Shown: positions 36,682 through 46,133, counted from the stretch's first letter. The stretch: DNA of 64,000 bases from CAIVVT01 sp963757265 (GCA_963757265.1 CAVWRA010000006.1:992001-1056000), one strand, 5' to 3'. Numbers and translations: made by a program. The notes: generated by a model not told the origin, from the sequence alone.

Positions 36682-37779
36682 ATGAAGAAACACCGCATCG
36701 CCTGGCTGCCCGGGGACGGCATCGGCCAGGAAGTCTGCGAGGCCGCGCGCCTCGTCCTCGACGCGGCCGGATTCGACGCCGAATACATCCCGGGCGACAT
36801 CGGCTGGGAGTTCTGGCGCACGGAGGGCGACGCGCTCCCACAGCGCACCCTCGACCTGCTCAAGTCCACCGACTGCGCCTTCTTCGGCGCCATCACGTCC
36901 AAGCCCGTCAAGGACGCGGCCAGGGAACTCGCGCCCGAATTGCAGGGCCGCGCCCCTGTCTACCGCAGCCCCATCGTGCGCATGCGCCAGCTCCTGGACC
37001 TGTACATCTGCCTGCGCCCGTGCCGCGCCTTCGCCGGCAATCCGCTCAACTATCGCGACAACATCGACATCGTCGTCTTTCGCGAAAACACCGAGGGCAT
37101 GTACGTCGGCGTCGAATTCCCGGTCGTGCCCGAGGTCTTCTTCCAGGAGCCCGGCATGGCGCGCATCCCGCGCGACGCCGCCATTTCTCTGCGCAGCGTC
37201 ACTCGCAAGGCCTCGCTGCGCATCGTCGAAGCCGCCTTTGAATACGCCGTCAAGCACAACCGAGGCAAGGTCACCGCGGTGCACAAGGCCAACGTCCTGC
37301 GCGCCACTGACGGTGTGTTCCTCGAAGCCGCCCAGGAGGTCGCCGCCCGCTACCCGCAGATCCAGTTCGACACCGCCAACGTGGATGCCATCTGCATGTG
37401 GCTGCTCAAGAACCCGGCCAGCTCCGAAGTGATCGTCACCACCAACCTGTTCGGCGACATTCTCTCCGACCTGTGCGCCCAGATGGTCGGCGGCATGGGC
37501 TTCGCCTACAGCGGCAACATCGGGACCAGCTATGCCGTCTTCGAGCCCACGCACGGCTCCGCGCCCAAGTACGCCGGCCTGTATAAGGTGAATCCCCTGG
37601 CCACCATCCTGGCCGCCATGATGATGGTCAACTGGCTCGGCGACGCGTTCACCGCCGCCGCCATCCACCGGGCCGTGGCCCGGGTCGTCGCCGCGGGCCA
37701 GGTCCGCACTTACGACATGGGCGGCTCCGCCTCCACGCTCGACATGGCCCGCGCCGTCGCCGCCGGTCTTCGCGCTTAG
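36682..37779 (+). CDS. Isocitrate/isopropylmalate-type dehydrogenase
   Basis: 365 aa beta-decarboxylating dehydrogenase: LPGDGIGQEVCEAARL, the substrate loop SPIVRMRQLLDLYICLRPCR (arginines bind substrate carboxylates), VVFRENTEGMYVGVE, NLFGDILSDLCAQMVGG, and EPTHGSAPKYAG for nucleotide binding. The loop does not match a canonical LeuB Leu-binding signature, so isocitrate, homoisocitrate or methylated malates are alternatives. Last gene of the four-gene unit, 12 bp after the small subunit. Confidence 0.9.
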   Translation: MKKHRIAWLPGDGIGQEVCEAARLVLDAAGFDAEYIPGDIGWEFWRTEGDALPQRTLDLLKSTDCAFFGAITSKPVKDAARELAPELQGRAPVYRSPIVRMRQLLDLYICLRPCRAFAGNPLNYRDNIDIVVFRENTEGMYVGVEFPVVPEVFFQEPGMARIPRDAAISLRSVTRKASLRIVEAAFEYAVKHNRGKVTAVHKANVLRATDGVFLEAAQEVAARYPQIQFDTANVDAICMWLLKNPASSEVIVTTNLFGDILSDLCAQMVGGMGFAYSGNIGTSYAVFEPTHGSAPKYAGLYKVNPLATILAAMMMVNWLGDAFTAAAIHRAVARVVAAGQVRTYDMGGSASTLDMARAVAAGLRA

Positions 37780-37812
37780 CGGATGGATACCAGGGACTTC
37801 CCGTCGCCGTCC

Positions 37813-37994
37813 TAGCCCGGATGTTGCACCACGATCGCAGCGAGGCGCGATGAGAGGGTTGCAGCTACAAGGCGCACGACGGGAGCCGCCCGCAGGCGTA
37901 CTTGGCGGTACGTTGAGGACGGCGACGGAGTGCAACGCAGTAGATGCGGCCCTATCGCGCGCCGCAGCCGATTGTTGGTGAAACACCCGGGCTA
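37813..37994. repeat. Family B repeat, complete copy (182 bp)
   Basis: Termini 37813-37831 and 37976-37994 are inverted copies (TAGCCCGGAT...ACCA against TGGTGAAA...CCGGGCTA). The interior shares long blocks with 41781-41975, including GGGAGCCGCCCGCAGGCGTA and GCAACGCAGTAGATGCGG. A CTAG sequence is found at both edges. It lies downstream of the dehydrogenase gene but ~30 bp beyond its stop. Confidence 0.85.
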
Positions 37995-38001
37995 GCGCCG
38001 G

Positions 38002-38035
38002 CGGCAACACGCCGGCGGAGGCGGCGTGTTGCGGA
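38002..38035. repeat. GC-rich hairpin
   Basis: Perfect 10-bp arms at 38004-38013 and 38023-38032 with a 9-nt loop, between a family B repeat and the iminopeptidase gene. No T-run follows, so it is not a canonical terminator; it may shape the 5' leader of the downstream gene. Confidence 0.5.
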
Positions 38036-38107
38036 CCTCCGGCCGGTAGCTGTTCAGCGCACGCCTGCGCAGCCAACCGTTCGCACTGACGCGCTATACT
38101 GGCCGCC

Positions 38108-39097
38108 ATGCCCAACCACCCCGTGTCCGGATCCACGATGAAGGATCCCCTCACCTGGCTGTACCCTCCTATCGAGCCCTACAACACGGGCCGGCTCCAG
38201 GTCTCGCCGGTCCACGAAATCTATTACGAGGAGTCCGGCAACCCCGCCGGCAAGCCGGTGATCTTCCTGCATGGCGGTCCCGGCGGCGGCTCCGATCCGA
38301 AACAGCGCCGGTTCTTCCATCCGGAGAAATACCGCATTGTGAACTTCGATCAGCGCGGATGCGGCAAGAGTACACCCTACGCGTCTCTCGATGCCAACAC
38401 CACCTGGGACCTGGTCTCCGACATCGAGAAGATCCGCGAGCACCTCGGTATCGGGCGCTGGCAGGTGTTCGGCGGATCCTGGGGCTCTACGCTGGCCCTG
38501 GCTTACTCGCAATCTCATCCCGATCGCGTCACCGAACTCGTCCTGCGCGGCATCTTCCTGCTGCGCAAGCAGGAGATCGACTGGTTCTACCAGCGCGGCG
38601 CGTCGGTGCTTTTTCCCGATGCCTGGGAGCCCTATCTGGCGCACATCCCGGAGGCCGAGCGCGGCGATCTTCTCTCCGCCTACCACCGCCGCCTGACCAG
38701 CGACGATCCAGCCGTCCGGCTGGCCGCCGCGAAGGTGTGGAGCGGATGGGAAGGAGTCACCTCCAAGCTCCTGCCCGACCAGGCTTTCGCCGGCCATTAC
38801 GAAGAGGACGAGTTTGCCCTGGCCTTCGCGCGCATTGAAGCCCACTACTTCGTCCACCGGGGGTTTTTCGAAACCGATGACCAGCTTTTGCGCAACGCTG
38901 CGCGCATCCGCCACATCCCCGGCGTGATCGTGCAAGGCCGCTACGACGTCGTCTGCCCCATGGAAAGCGCGTGGGCGCTGCACCGTGCGTGGCCCGAAGC
39001 CGATCTGATCATCACTCCCGACAGCGGCCACAGCGCTTTCGATCCGCCCAACAGTCGCGCCCTGGTGGCGGCGGCAGACAGATTCGCTGGCAGTTAG
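38108..39097 (+). CDS. pip: Proline iminopeptidase (S33 alpha/beta hydrolase)
   Basis: Releases N-terminal proline from peptides. 329 aa with the full family set: IFLHGGPGGGSDP (oxyanion), FDQRGCGKSTPYA, GGSWGSTLALAYSQSHPDRV (nucleophile Ser in GGSWGS), VQGRYDVVCP (catalytic Asp) and PDSGHSAFD (His). The ATG at 38108 or at 38138 (MKDPLTWLYPP, a more family-like start) could be used. Cytoplasmic, no signal peptide. Monocistronic here. Confidence 0.95.
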   Translation: MPNHPVSGSTMKDPLTWLYPPIEPYNTGRLQVSPVHEIYYEESGNPAGKPVIFLHGGPGGGSDPKQRRFFHPEKYRIVNFDQRGCGKSTPYASLDANTTWDLVSDIEKIREHLGIGRWQVFGGSWGSTLALAYSQSHPDRVTELVLRGIFLLRKQEIDWFYQRGASVLFPDAWEPYLAHIPEAERGDLLSAYHRRLTSDDPAVRLAAAKVWSGWEGVTSKLLPDQAFAGHYEEDEFALAFARIEAHYFVHRGFFETDDQLLRNAARIRHIPGVIVQGRYDVVCPMESAWALHRAWPEADLIITPDSGHSAFDPPNSRALVAAADRFAGS

Positions 39098-39133
39098 CCT
39101 TGCACGCGCCGCGGAAAACCGGCCCCGCGCCCG

Positions 39134-41689
39134 CTATTGGGCCCACACGATCCAGGGCAGCTCGTAGGGCAGAATGGCGTCCGGATTGAACGGAACCACG
39201 CGCACCGTGAAGCCGCATGACCCGCTGTTCCGGCATTCCACTTCACCCTGATAGACGAAGTCGGAAGCGGTCGATTCGATCAGGCTCATGGCGGCCTTCT
39301 CGCCGGCGTCGATCTGGCCCTCGGAGTCAACGTTGCCGTAATACAGCTGCACCTGCACGTCGCCGGGACCTATGCCCCCCAGCACCACCCGCGCGGTGAC
39401 CTTGAACTTCGCGCCGACCACCACGCCGCGGGCCTGCTCGCTCGCAATGTCGGTGATCTTCACCTCGGCGCCGTGGTCGCGGACCCGTTTGCGCCATTCC
39501 ACCAGCGGCAAGACGCGCTTCCCGCGGTCCTCGGCCAGCCGCAAATGGCGCCCGTGCGCCGGAATATAGAATTCCTCGGCGTACTCGGCCACCATGCGGT
39601 TGGTGCTGAAGACCGGCGTGAGCTTCTTCATCGAGGCCTTCATCTTGGCGATCCAGCCGCGCGGAATGCCCTTGGAGTCGCGGTCGTAAAACAGCGGCAC
39701 CACTTCGTGCTCCAGCAGGTGATAGAGGGCCCGCGATTCTACGTCGTCCTGGTAGTTCTCGTCGCTATAATCCTCGCCCTTGCCGATGGCCCAGCCGACC
39801 TGCTGGTCGTAACCTTCGTCCCACCAGCCGTCCAGAATCGACAGATTCAGGCCGCCGTTGGGCAGCAGTTTCATGCCGCTTGTGCCGCTGGCCTCGTTGG
39901 GGCGGCGCGGCGTGTTGAGCCACACGTCGCAGCCCTGGACCAGGTAGCGGGCCACCGAGATGTCGTAGTTCTCGAGGAATACGATGTGCGGGCGGATCTC
40001 GGGATCGCGGGCATAGTGGATGATCTGGCGGATCAGCTCCTTGCCGGCGTTGTCATGCGGGTGGGCCTTGCCGGCGACCAGCATCTGCACCGGCCGCTGC
40101 GGGTTGGTCAGGATCTTCTTGAAACGCGCCGGATCGCGCAGCAGCAGGGTGGCGCGTTTGTAGGTGGCGAAGCGGCGCGCAAAGCCGATGGTCAGGGCCT
40201 CGGGCGCCAGGACGTCGTCGGCGCCGGAGACGTCGGAGGCCGAGCCGCCGCGCTGCTCGATTTGGACCGCCAGCCGCGAGCGGGCATAGCCGATCAGGCG
40301 CTCGCGGCGGATCTGGTGGACGCGCCACAGTTCCTGGTCCGGAATGCGGCCGATGCGCTCCCAAAGGGCGTGATCGCTGGGATCGTCGGCCCAGCGCGGG
40401 CCCAGATAGCGGTCCAGCAGCCGGACCATCTCCATCGAGGTCCAGGTGCGCGTATGAATGCCGTTGGTGACGTAGCCGATCGGCACCTCGGCCAGCGGGT
40501 AGCCGGGCCACATCGGCTGCGCCATTTTGCGCGTCACCTCGCCGTGCAGGCGGCTGACGCCGTTGGCGTAGGAGCTCATGCGCGCGGCCAGGAAAGCCAT
40601 GTTGAACGGCTCACCGGCGTCGCGAGGGTTCTGCCGCCCGAGGCCCATCAGTTGATCGAAGGTCATGCCGAGCTGGCCGGCATAGTCGCGGAAGTACTTC
40701 TCCATCAACCAGGTATCAAAGCGGTCGAAGCCCGCCGGAACCGGCGTGTGGGTAGTGAAGACATTGCCCGCGGCACAGATCTGGCGAGCCTCATAGTAGG
40801 GCAGGCCCAGCTCTTCCATCAATTCGCGGGTGCGCTCCAGGCCCAGAAACGCCGAATGGCCCTCATTCATGTGGCACACCGTGGGGGGCATGCCGAGCGC
40901 TTTCAGGGCCCGCAGCCCGCCGATGCCCAGGATGATCTCCTGCTGGATGCGCAGCTCGCGGTCGCCGCCGTATAGCGCGCCGGTGATGCGGCGGTCGTCG
41001 GGCGAATTCTTGGGCACGTTGGTGTCGAGCAGATACAGCGGGATGCGCCCGACTTGAACCTGCCACACGCGGGCGAAGACCGCGCGGCCGGGGAATTGCA
41101 CCTGCACCATCAGCGGCTCATCGCCCTTGTCTTCCAGCGGTTGCAATGGCAGATTGTGGAAGTCGTTGATCGGATAAGTCTCCTGCTGCCAGCCGTCGGC
41201 GTTGAGATATTGGCGGAAATAGCCGCCTTGATACAACAGGCCGACCCCCACCAGCGGCAGACCCAGATCGCTGGCCGATTTGAGGTGGTCGCCGGCCAGG
41301 ATGCCCAGGCCGCCGGCGTAGTTGGGAACGCACTCCGTCAGTCCGAATTCGGCCGAGAAGTAGGCGGCGACCAGCCCCATCGCTTCCGGATGGGCGCGCG
41401 GGAACCAGCCCTGGCCGGCCAGGTATTCCTCCAGACTGGCTGCGGCGCGGTCCATCTGGGCGAGAAAAGCCTCGTCGTTGGCGAGGTCGGCCAGGCGCCG
41501 CTGGTCGATGCGGCCCAGCATCAGCCGGGGGTTATGGCCGGTGGCCTCCCACAGGTCGGGATCGATGCCCCGAAACAGCTCGATGGCGGGGTGGTCCCAG
41601 CACCAGCGCAGGTTCAGGGAAAGCTCGTTCAGACACTTCAGACGCTCCGGCAGGGAGGGGGAAACATGGAAGCTGAAAACGCGTGGCAT
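39134..41689 (-). CDS. glgP: Alpha-glucan phosphorylase (GT35)
   Basis: Phosphorolytic release of glucose 1-phosphate from glycogen/maltodextrin. 851 aa, with the N-terminal DUF3417-type domain (LSLNLRWCWDHPAIELF) of the alpha-glucan phosphorylase subgroup that lacks the classical allosteric N terminus. YNDWRIAxxx-like glucan region is replaced by HTPVPAGFDRFDTWL; the PLP-binding segment EASGTSGMKLLPNGGLNLS has the Schiff-base Lys. A ~100-residue C-terminal beta-domain (VRVVPFNPDAILPYELPWI) is an accessory extension. No other glycogen gene is adjacent. Confidence 0.95.
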   Translation of the reverse strand: MPRVFSFHVSPSLPERLKCLNELSLNLRWCWDHPAIELFRGIDPDLWEATGHNPRLMLGRIDQRRLADLANDEAFLAQMDRAAASLEEYLAGQGWFPRAHPEAMGLVAAYFSAEFGLTECVPNYAGGLGILAGDHLKSASDLGLPLVGVGLLYQGGYFRQYLNADGWQQETYPINDFHNLPLQPLEDKGDEPLMVQVQFPGRAVFARVWQVQVGRIPLYLLDTNVPKNSPDDRRITGALYGGDRELRIQQEIILGIGGLRALKALGMPPTVCHMNEGHSAFLGLERTRELMEELGLPYYEARQICAAGNVFTTHTPVPAGFDRFDTWLMEKYFRDYAGQLGMTFDQLMGLGRQNPRDAGEPFNMAFLAARMSSYANGVSRLHGEVTRKMAQPMWPGYPLAEVPIGYVTNGIHTRTWTSMEMVRLLDRYLGPRWADDPSDHALWERIGRIPDQELWRVHQIRRERLIGYARSRLAVQIEQRGGSASDVSGADDVLAPEALTIGFARRFATYKRATLLLRDPARFKKILTNPQRPVQMLVAGKAHPHDNAGKELIRQIIHYARDPEIRPHIVFLENYDISVARYLVQGCDVWLNTPRRPNEASGTSGMKLLPNGGLNLSILDGWWDEGYDQQVGWAIGKGEDYSDENYQDDVESRALYHLLEHEVVPLFYDRDSKGIPRGWIAKMKASMKKLTPVFSTNRMVAEYAEEFYIPAHGRHLRLAEDRGKRVLPLVEWRKRVRDHGAEVKITDIASEQARGVVVGAKFKVTARVVLGGIGPGDVQVQLYYGNVDSEGQIDAGEKAAMSLIESTASDFVYQGEVECRNSGSCGFTVRVVPFNPDAILPYELPWIVWAQ

Positions 41690-41780
41690 AGGTTGTTGAC
41701 TTGGGAGTATGGTTCAAAACTACTCGTCAATTATGAGAGTAGTACGACAGCACCCTAAATTCTCCGCGCGGCGGCAGGAT

Positions 41781-41975
41781 TAGCCCGGATGTTTCACCAC
41801 GATCGCAGCGAGGCGCGATGAGAGGGACCCAACATCAGGCAATGCCACAAGGCGCGCTCGCGGGAGCCGCCCGCAGGCGTACTTGGTAGTACGTCGAGGA
41901 CGGCGACCGGGCGCAACGCAGTAGATGCGGCCCCATCGCGCGCCGCAGCCGATGGTTGGTGAAATATCCGGGCTA
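41781..41975. repeat. Family B repeat, complete copy (195 bp)
   Basis: Termini 41781-41799 and 41957-41975 are inverted copies of each other; interior blocks match 37813-37994, with a small extra segment near the left end. It fills most of the gap between the glgP start and the UroD-like gene end, and its terminal CTA (41973-41975) is the complement of that gene's TAG stop codon. Confidence 0.85.
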
Positions 41976-43028
41976 GCGCAGCGTCTCCGCGCGCTCCTGG
42001 TGCCATCTTCGGACCGCGCGGGGAATCTCCTTCAGATTCTCCAGCGGGGTCACCAGCGGCAGGGCGCACTCCGGGCCGATCAATCGTACGCCGGCATCGA
42101 GGTTGAGGTAGACCTCGCTGCGCACTTCCGCCGGCCCTTTGGTGAACAGCGTGACGGGATTATTGACATTTCCCACTAGAGAGATGCGCTCTCCCACGAT
42201 CGCCCTGGCTTGCGCCGGAGGGTTCTTGGAATCGTAGTGAAACCCCGCCATGCCGGTCTGCGCAATGTAGTCCATCCGGTCGAGCGTCTTGCCGCAGATA
42301 TGGAGGATCAGCGGCACCGGCAGCCGTTGCGCCATCTCCTTATGGATGTCCAGCAGGAATCGCTTGTAGTAGCCGGCGCTGACCAGGTCTCCGGTGGCAT
42401 GGTCCGGGAGCGTCAGGACGTCGGCTCCCGCCTTGATCTGGGCTAGCCCAAATGCGACCGTAACTTCCTTGAGTTGATGCAGGTAATGCTTCGCCCGGCC
42501 AGGATCATCGGCCGTCATCAACAGGAATTCCTGGAGGCCGAACACGTGGTAGGCGAGCGTCCATGGCCCCATCACTTTTCCGAGGATGGCCACCTCGTCG
42601 CCGAAGCGTCTTCGCAGGATGCGGATTGCTTCAAGGACACACTGGACATCAGGATGATCCAGAAAATCGGAAGGGATGGTCAGCTCATCCCGACCGTTCG
42701 AAATCGGCTCCGACGTCCTCACCGTGGGCCAACTGCCCTTTTCGCCCCAGTCGATCCGGCATCCCAGAGCCGAAGACTCTTGAACGATCGAGAACACCGG
42801 CATGATGGTATCGAAGCCCAGTTCGGTGTAGCCGGTCGCAGCCAGGCGGGCCATAAGTTCCGGGACCCTGTTGGCATCGGGAAACGCAGCGCCGGAGATG
42901 TCCATCAGTTCCGTGGTCGCGATGGAGGTCGGAGTGCACAGCGCCGCCCGATCGATCGGTTCGCGGCGCAGCGCCGCGAGCACCCGCTGGCGGCTGTTCA
43001 TCGGCGGGACGGCGAATGCCTCGGTCAT
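41973..43028 (-). CDS. UroD/MtaA-CmuA family protein (corrinoid methyltransferase-like)
   Basis: 351 aa TIM barrel of the uroporphyrinogen decarboxylase superfamily. HICGKTLDRM (HxC) near residue 245 and GPECALP near 325 form the zinc site of the MtaA/MtbA/CmuA methyltransferases; UroD itself lacks these. It could be a methylcobamide methyltransferase, but no corrinoid protein is adjacent. The start could be M1 or M10 (MNSRQRVLAAL). Its TAG stop is the terminus of a family B repeat. Divergent from the sulfatase gene. Confidence 0.85.
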   Translation of the reverse strand: MTEAFAVPPMNSRQRVLAALRREPIDRAALCTPTSIATTELMDISGAAFPDANRVPELMARLAATGYTELGFDTIMPVFSIVQESSALGCRIDWGEKGSWPTVRTSEPISNGRDELTIPSDFLDHPDVQCVLEAIRILRRRFGDEVAILGKVMGPWTLAYHVFGLQEFLLMTADDPGRAKHYLHQLKEVTVAFGLAQIKAGADVLTLPDHATGDLVSAGYYKRFLLDIHKEMAQRLPVPLILHICGKTLDRMDYIAQTGMAGFHYDSKNPPAQARAIVGERISLVGNVNNPVTLFTKGPAEVRSEVYLNLDAGVRLIGPECALPLVTPLENLKEIPRAVRRWHQERAETLR

Positions 43029-43120
43029 AATCGGTGTGTCCGATTCATTATGTCATCTCACTTTCATGCCAACCATTCGGTCAGTGGATCGGGTTTGTCG
43101 CCGGGTCCCGGCAAGATATA

Positions 43121-44641
43121 ATGAGGTCCGTCCAAGTGAGCGATCATTTTTCCCGCCGCGAATTCCTGGTCCGCTCCGGCGCCGCCCCCGCCGCAATGCA
43201 GGCCCAGCCGGGCAAGAAGCCCAACTTCATCTTCTACATGCCCGAAACCCTCCGCGCCGAGAGCCTGGGCTGCTACGGCCATCCGCTGGTGCGCACGCCC
43301 AACTTCGACCGCCTCGCCGGCGAGGGCGTCCGCTTCGAGCAGTGCCACGCGCAGAACAGCGTCTGTGGTCCCTCGCGCTGCAGCCTGATGACCGGCTGGC
43401 CGGTGCATGTGCGCGGGCACCGCAGCCTGTACTATTTCCTGCATCCCGACGAGCCCAATCTGTTCCGCTATCTCAAGCAGAACGGCTACGACGTTTATTG
43501 GTACGGCAAGAATGACCTGCTGGCGCCGGAGAGCTTCCCCGAAAGTGTGACCGAGTGGGGACCGCGCCCGGCGCATGGGAAGGATCTGGCCGGCAATCCG
43601 TTCCCGCGGGACGATCCACATTACTATTCTTTCCTCTACAGCCCCGGCGGCGATCGCCGCGACACCGACGACTCGGCGCAGGTAGAGGCGGCCATCAAGA
43701 TCCTGGAGCGCGATTCGCCGCGCCCCTTCTGCATCTATCTGCCGCTCGACTTCGTGCATCCGCCTTTCACCGCCCCCAGGGATTTCCATGGCATGTACGA
43801 TCCGGCCCAGCTTCCGCCGCTGCGCCCGCCCGGCCTGCCCAACAAGCCTGACTTCTACGAGGCCATCCGCCGCACGCGCCGCCTGGACCGGCTCACCGAC
43901 GCCGACTTCCGCAAGATCCAGGCCGTTTACCTGGGCATGATCAGCTACAGCGACTGGATGCTGGGCGAGTTGCTGGCGGCGGTCGAGCGCACGCACCATG
44001 CGGGCGACACCGCAGTGTTCGTCTTTTCCGATCATGGCGAATGGGGCGGCGATTTTGGCCTGGTGGAGAAGTGGCCCAGCGCCTGCGACGGTGTTCTCGA
44101 GCACCTCCCGCTGATCGTGCGCGCCCCGGGCGTCCAGGCCGGCCATGTCTCCCGGGAAATCGTCGAGCTCTATGATGTCATGGCCACCGTGCTCGAGATG
44201 GCCGGCATCGAAGCGCAACACACGCACTTCGCGCGCACTCTCGGACCCCAGTTGCACGGTCAGCGCGGCGATCCTCTGCGCGCCGCCTTCTGCGAGGGCG
44301 GCTACAACATTTACGAGCCGCAGTGTTTCGAGCCGATGCAGCTCGTCCCCAGCCCGTCCAACATCTATTACCCTAAGGTCAAACTGCAGAACGAGCACCC
44401 TGGAACGATCACCCGGGCGGCGATGATCCGCACGCTCGATTTCAAGCTGGTGGCCCGGCCGGATGGGTTGAGTGAGCTCTACGACCTGCAGGCGGACCCC
44501 CGCGAGCTGCATAACGTCCACGGGAATCGCGCCTATGCCGGTCAGCAGGAGCAGCTCTACAACCGCATGCTGGAGTGGTATATCAGAACGGCGGATGTGG
44601 CGCCGAAAAAACACGACCCGCGGGGTTTCCCGAAAGCCTGA
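43121..44641 (+). CDS. Sulfatase (Cys-type), probably exported
   Basis: 506 aa alkaline-phosphatase-fold sulfatase. NSVCGPSRCSLMTGW is the C-x-P-S-R active-site motif whose Cys becomes formylglycine; FSDHGEWGGDFGL holds the metal-binding Asp/His pair. The N terminus has a twin-arginine motif (SRREFLVRSGAAPAA), although the hydrophobic stretch is short. ATG at 43121 overlaps a TATAAT (43117-43122); a GTG at 43136 is an alternative start. No maturase gene is in the window. Convergent with the next sulfatase; specificity cannot be read. Confidence 0.92.
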   Translation: MRSVQVSDHFSRREFLVRSGAAPAAMQAQPGKKPNFIFYMPETLRAESLGCYGHPLVRTPNFDRLAGEGVRFEQCHAQNSVCGPSRCSLMTGWPVHVRGHRSLYYFLHPDEPNLFRYLKQNGYDVYWYGKNDLLAPESFPESVTEWGPRPAHGKDLAGNPFPRDDPHYYSFLYSPGGDRRDTDDSAQVEAAIKILERDSPRPFCIYLPLDFVHPPFTAPRDFHGMYDPAQLPPLRPPGLPNKPDFYEAIRRTRRLDRLTDADFRKIQAVYLGMISYSDWMLGELLAAVERTHHAGDTAVFVFSDHGEWGGDFGLVEKWPSACDGVLEHLPLIVRAPGVQAGHVSREIVELYDVMATVLEMAGIEAQHTHFARTLGPQLHGQRGDPLRAAFCEGGYNIYEPQCFEPMQLVPSPSNIYYPKVKLQNEHPGTITRAAMIRTLDFKLVARPDGLSELYDLQADPRELHNVHGNRAYAGQQEQLYNRMLEWYIRTADVAPKKHDPRGFPKA

Positions 44642-44690
44642 TCCGCACCCGCGCCGTCAGGCAGCGAATGGGATTCGACCGCGGAAGCAG

Positions 44691-46133
44691 TCAGGAATAT
44701 GGGAACCAGCTGGGGTCGATAGCGGGACTGGCGCCGCTGGCCTCGTGGATGCGCTCGAGCAGCCGTTGCCGCAGCTCCTCAGCGATCTTCCGGTACGGCA
44801 CGCGGCCGGCCAGGTTGACCTGCTGATACGGGTCCGCGTAGTTATCGTAGAGCACATATTCGACGTAGCGCTCCGCCGCCGCCGCGCTCTTCCACCCCGG
44901 CTGCTTCGGCGCCATCACCGCATATGTGTACTGCGGGGTCCGCAATCCACGCCCCGTGACGAACTCGGACATTTCGAAGTACACCTCGTTGCGCCAGCGC
45001 TCCGTCCGCCGGTCCAGCAGTGGCAGGAAGCTGCGCCCCTGCATCGAATCCGGAATCGCGCCACCCGCTGCATCGACGAGCGTCGGCGCAAGATCCACCT
45101 GGCTCACCAATTCCGGGATCTGCAGCGCGCGGTTGAACCCCGGCCCCTCGATGATCAACGGAATGTGAGTCGATCCGTCGTGCGGGCTGCGCTTGTATTC
45201 CGAATTGCGCGTCTTGAAATGATTGCCGTGATCGCTCACGAAGACCAGGATGGTATTGCGCTCCAGTCCGGTCTCCGCCAGCGTTTTTCTGATCGCGCCC
45301 ACCGCGTCATCCACCCTGGCCACGCAGGCGAAGTAATCCCCGATCTGGCTGGGCCACGATCCCGGAAAAGGCCGCAGATCGTGGGGAATGAACGGATTGG
45401 GATAGCGCTGCGCGTACTCCGTAGGTGGATCAAACGTGTCGCGGTCGTTCTGATGATGAACTTCCAGGTACGACACCGCCAGCAGAAACGGCGTCTTGGC
45501 CGAGCGCAGAAACTTCTGCGCCAGTTCCGTCATGAAATCGACGCGATACTGCCCCGCGAAATGGATCGGTTTCCCGGCGCCGTCGTACAAATCACCTTCG
45601 TAAGCGTGCGAAGTCAGCTCCAGCACGTTGGCCGCCTGCCACAGGTCCAGGAACCCGCCGCGGTTGGCCGGAGGGACCGGGCCGGCAGAGTTCCCGCGCG
45701 TGTCAGGCGCAAGGTGCCATTTGCCGATGTAGTTTGCCGAATAGCCTTGCGCCCGCAGCACTGTGGCGAGCGTGGTGGCATTCTCGGCCAGGCCGATGCC
45801 GTTCCTCCACACGCCGTGCCGGCTGGGGTATTGCCCGGTGAAAATGCTGCCCCGTGCCGGCGCGCACACCGGCTGGGCACAGAACGCCGAGCGGAACACC
45901 ACGCCGCGGTCCGCCATGGCATCCAGGTTCGGTGTCAGACCCATGGGATTCAGGCCCATAGCGCCGACGCAATCCGCGCGGAACTGATCCGAAATGATCA
46001 ACACGACGTTGGGCCGTCCGGCTGCGCCGGCGGTCCGGGCCGCGGTTCCGGAAGCAGCCATGGCCGCTGCGGCGCCCGTCAGCAGCTCCCGCCGCGATGA
46101 TCCCCAACCCTGCGATGCCATGTGATCTCCCAT
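44691..46133 (-). CDS. Sulfatase (Cys-type), Tat-exported
   Basis: 480 aa. Clear twin-arginine leader (GSSRRELLTGAAAAMAASG) followed by the sulfatase start NVVLIISDQFRADCVG, the C-x-P-A-R formylglycine motif VCAPARGSIFTGQYPSRHGV, GKWHLAPDT, and VSDHGNHFKTRN. Metal ligands and substrate-side residues are in the family order, so it is intact. Convergent with the sulfatase at 43121-44641, ends 49 bp apart. Likely periplasmic; substrate unknown. Confidence 0.93.
   Translation of the reverse strand: MGDHMASQGWGSSRRELLTGAAAAMAASGTAARTAGAAGRPNVVLIISDQFRADCVGAMGLNPMGLTPNLDAMADRGVVFRSAFCAQPVCAPARGSIFTGQYPSRHGVWRNGIGLAENATTLATVLRAQGYSANYIGKWHLAPDTRGNSAGPVPPANRGGFLDLWQAANVLELTSHAYEGDLYDGAGKPIHFAGQYRVDFMTELAQKFLRSAKTPFLLAVSYLEVHHQNDRDTFDPPTEYAQRYPNPFIPHDLRPFPGSWPSQIGDYFACVARVDDAVGAIRKTLAETGLERNTILVFVSDHGNHFKTRNSEYKRSPHDGSTHIPLIIEGPGFNRALQIPELVSQVDLAPTLVDAAGGAIPDSMQGRSFLPLLDRRTERWRNEVYFEMSEFVTGRGLRTPQYTYAVMAPKQPGWKSAAAAERYVEYVLYDNYADPYQQVNLAGRVPYRKIAEELRQRLLERIHEASGASPAIDPSWFPYS

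Noticed and set aside
36682..37779. Naming the dehydrogenase leuB and the cluster leuCDB
   Set aside because: Substrate-loop sequence and the lyase partner do not support leucine synthesis specifically; a family-level name is safer.
35911..38154. Long minus-strand open frame of 747 codons over the LeuC/LeuD/dehydrogenase genes
   Set aside because: It is antisense to three clear enzyme genes and has His/Asp/Gly-rich composition typical of shadow frames in GC-rich DNA.
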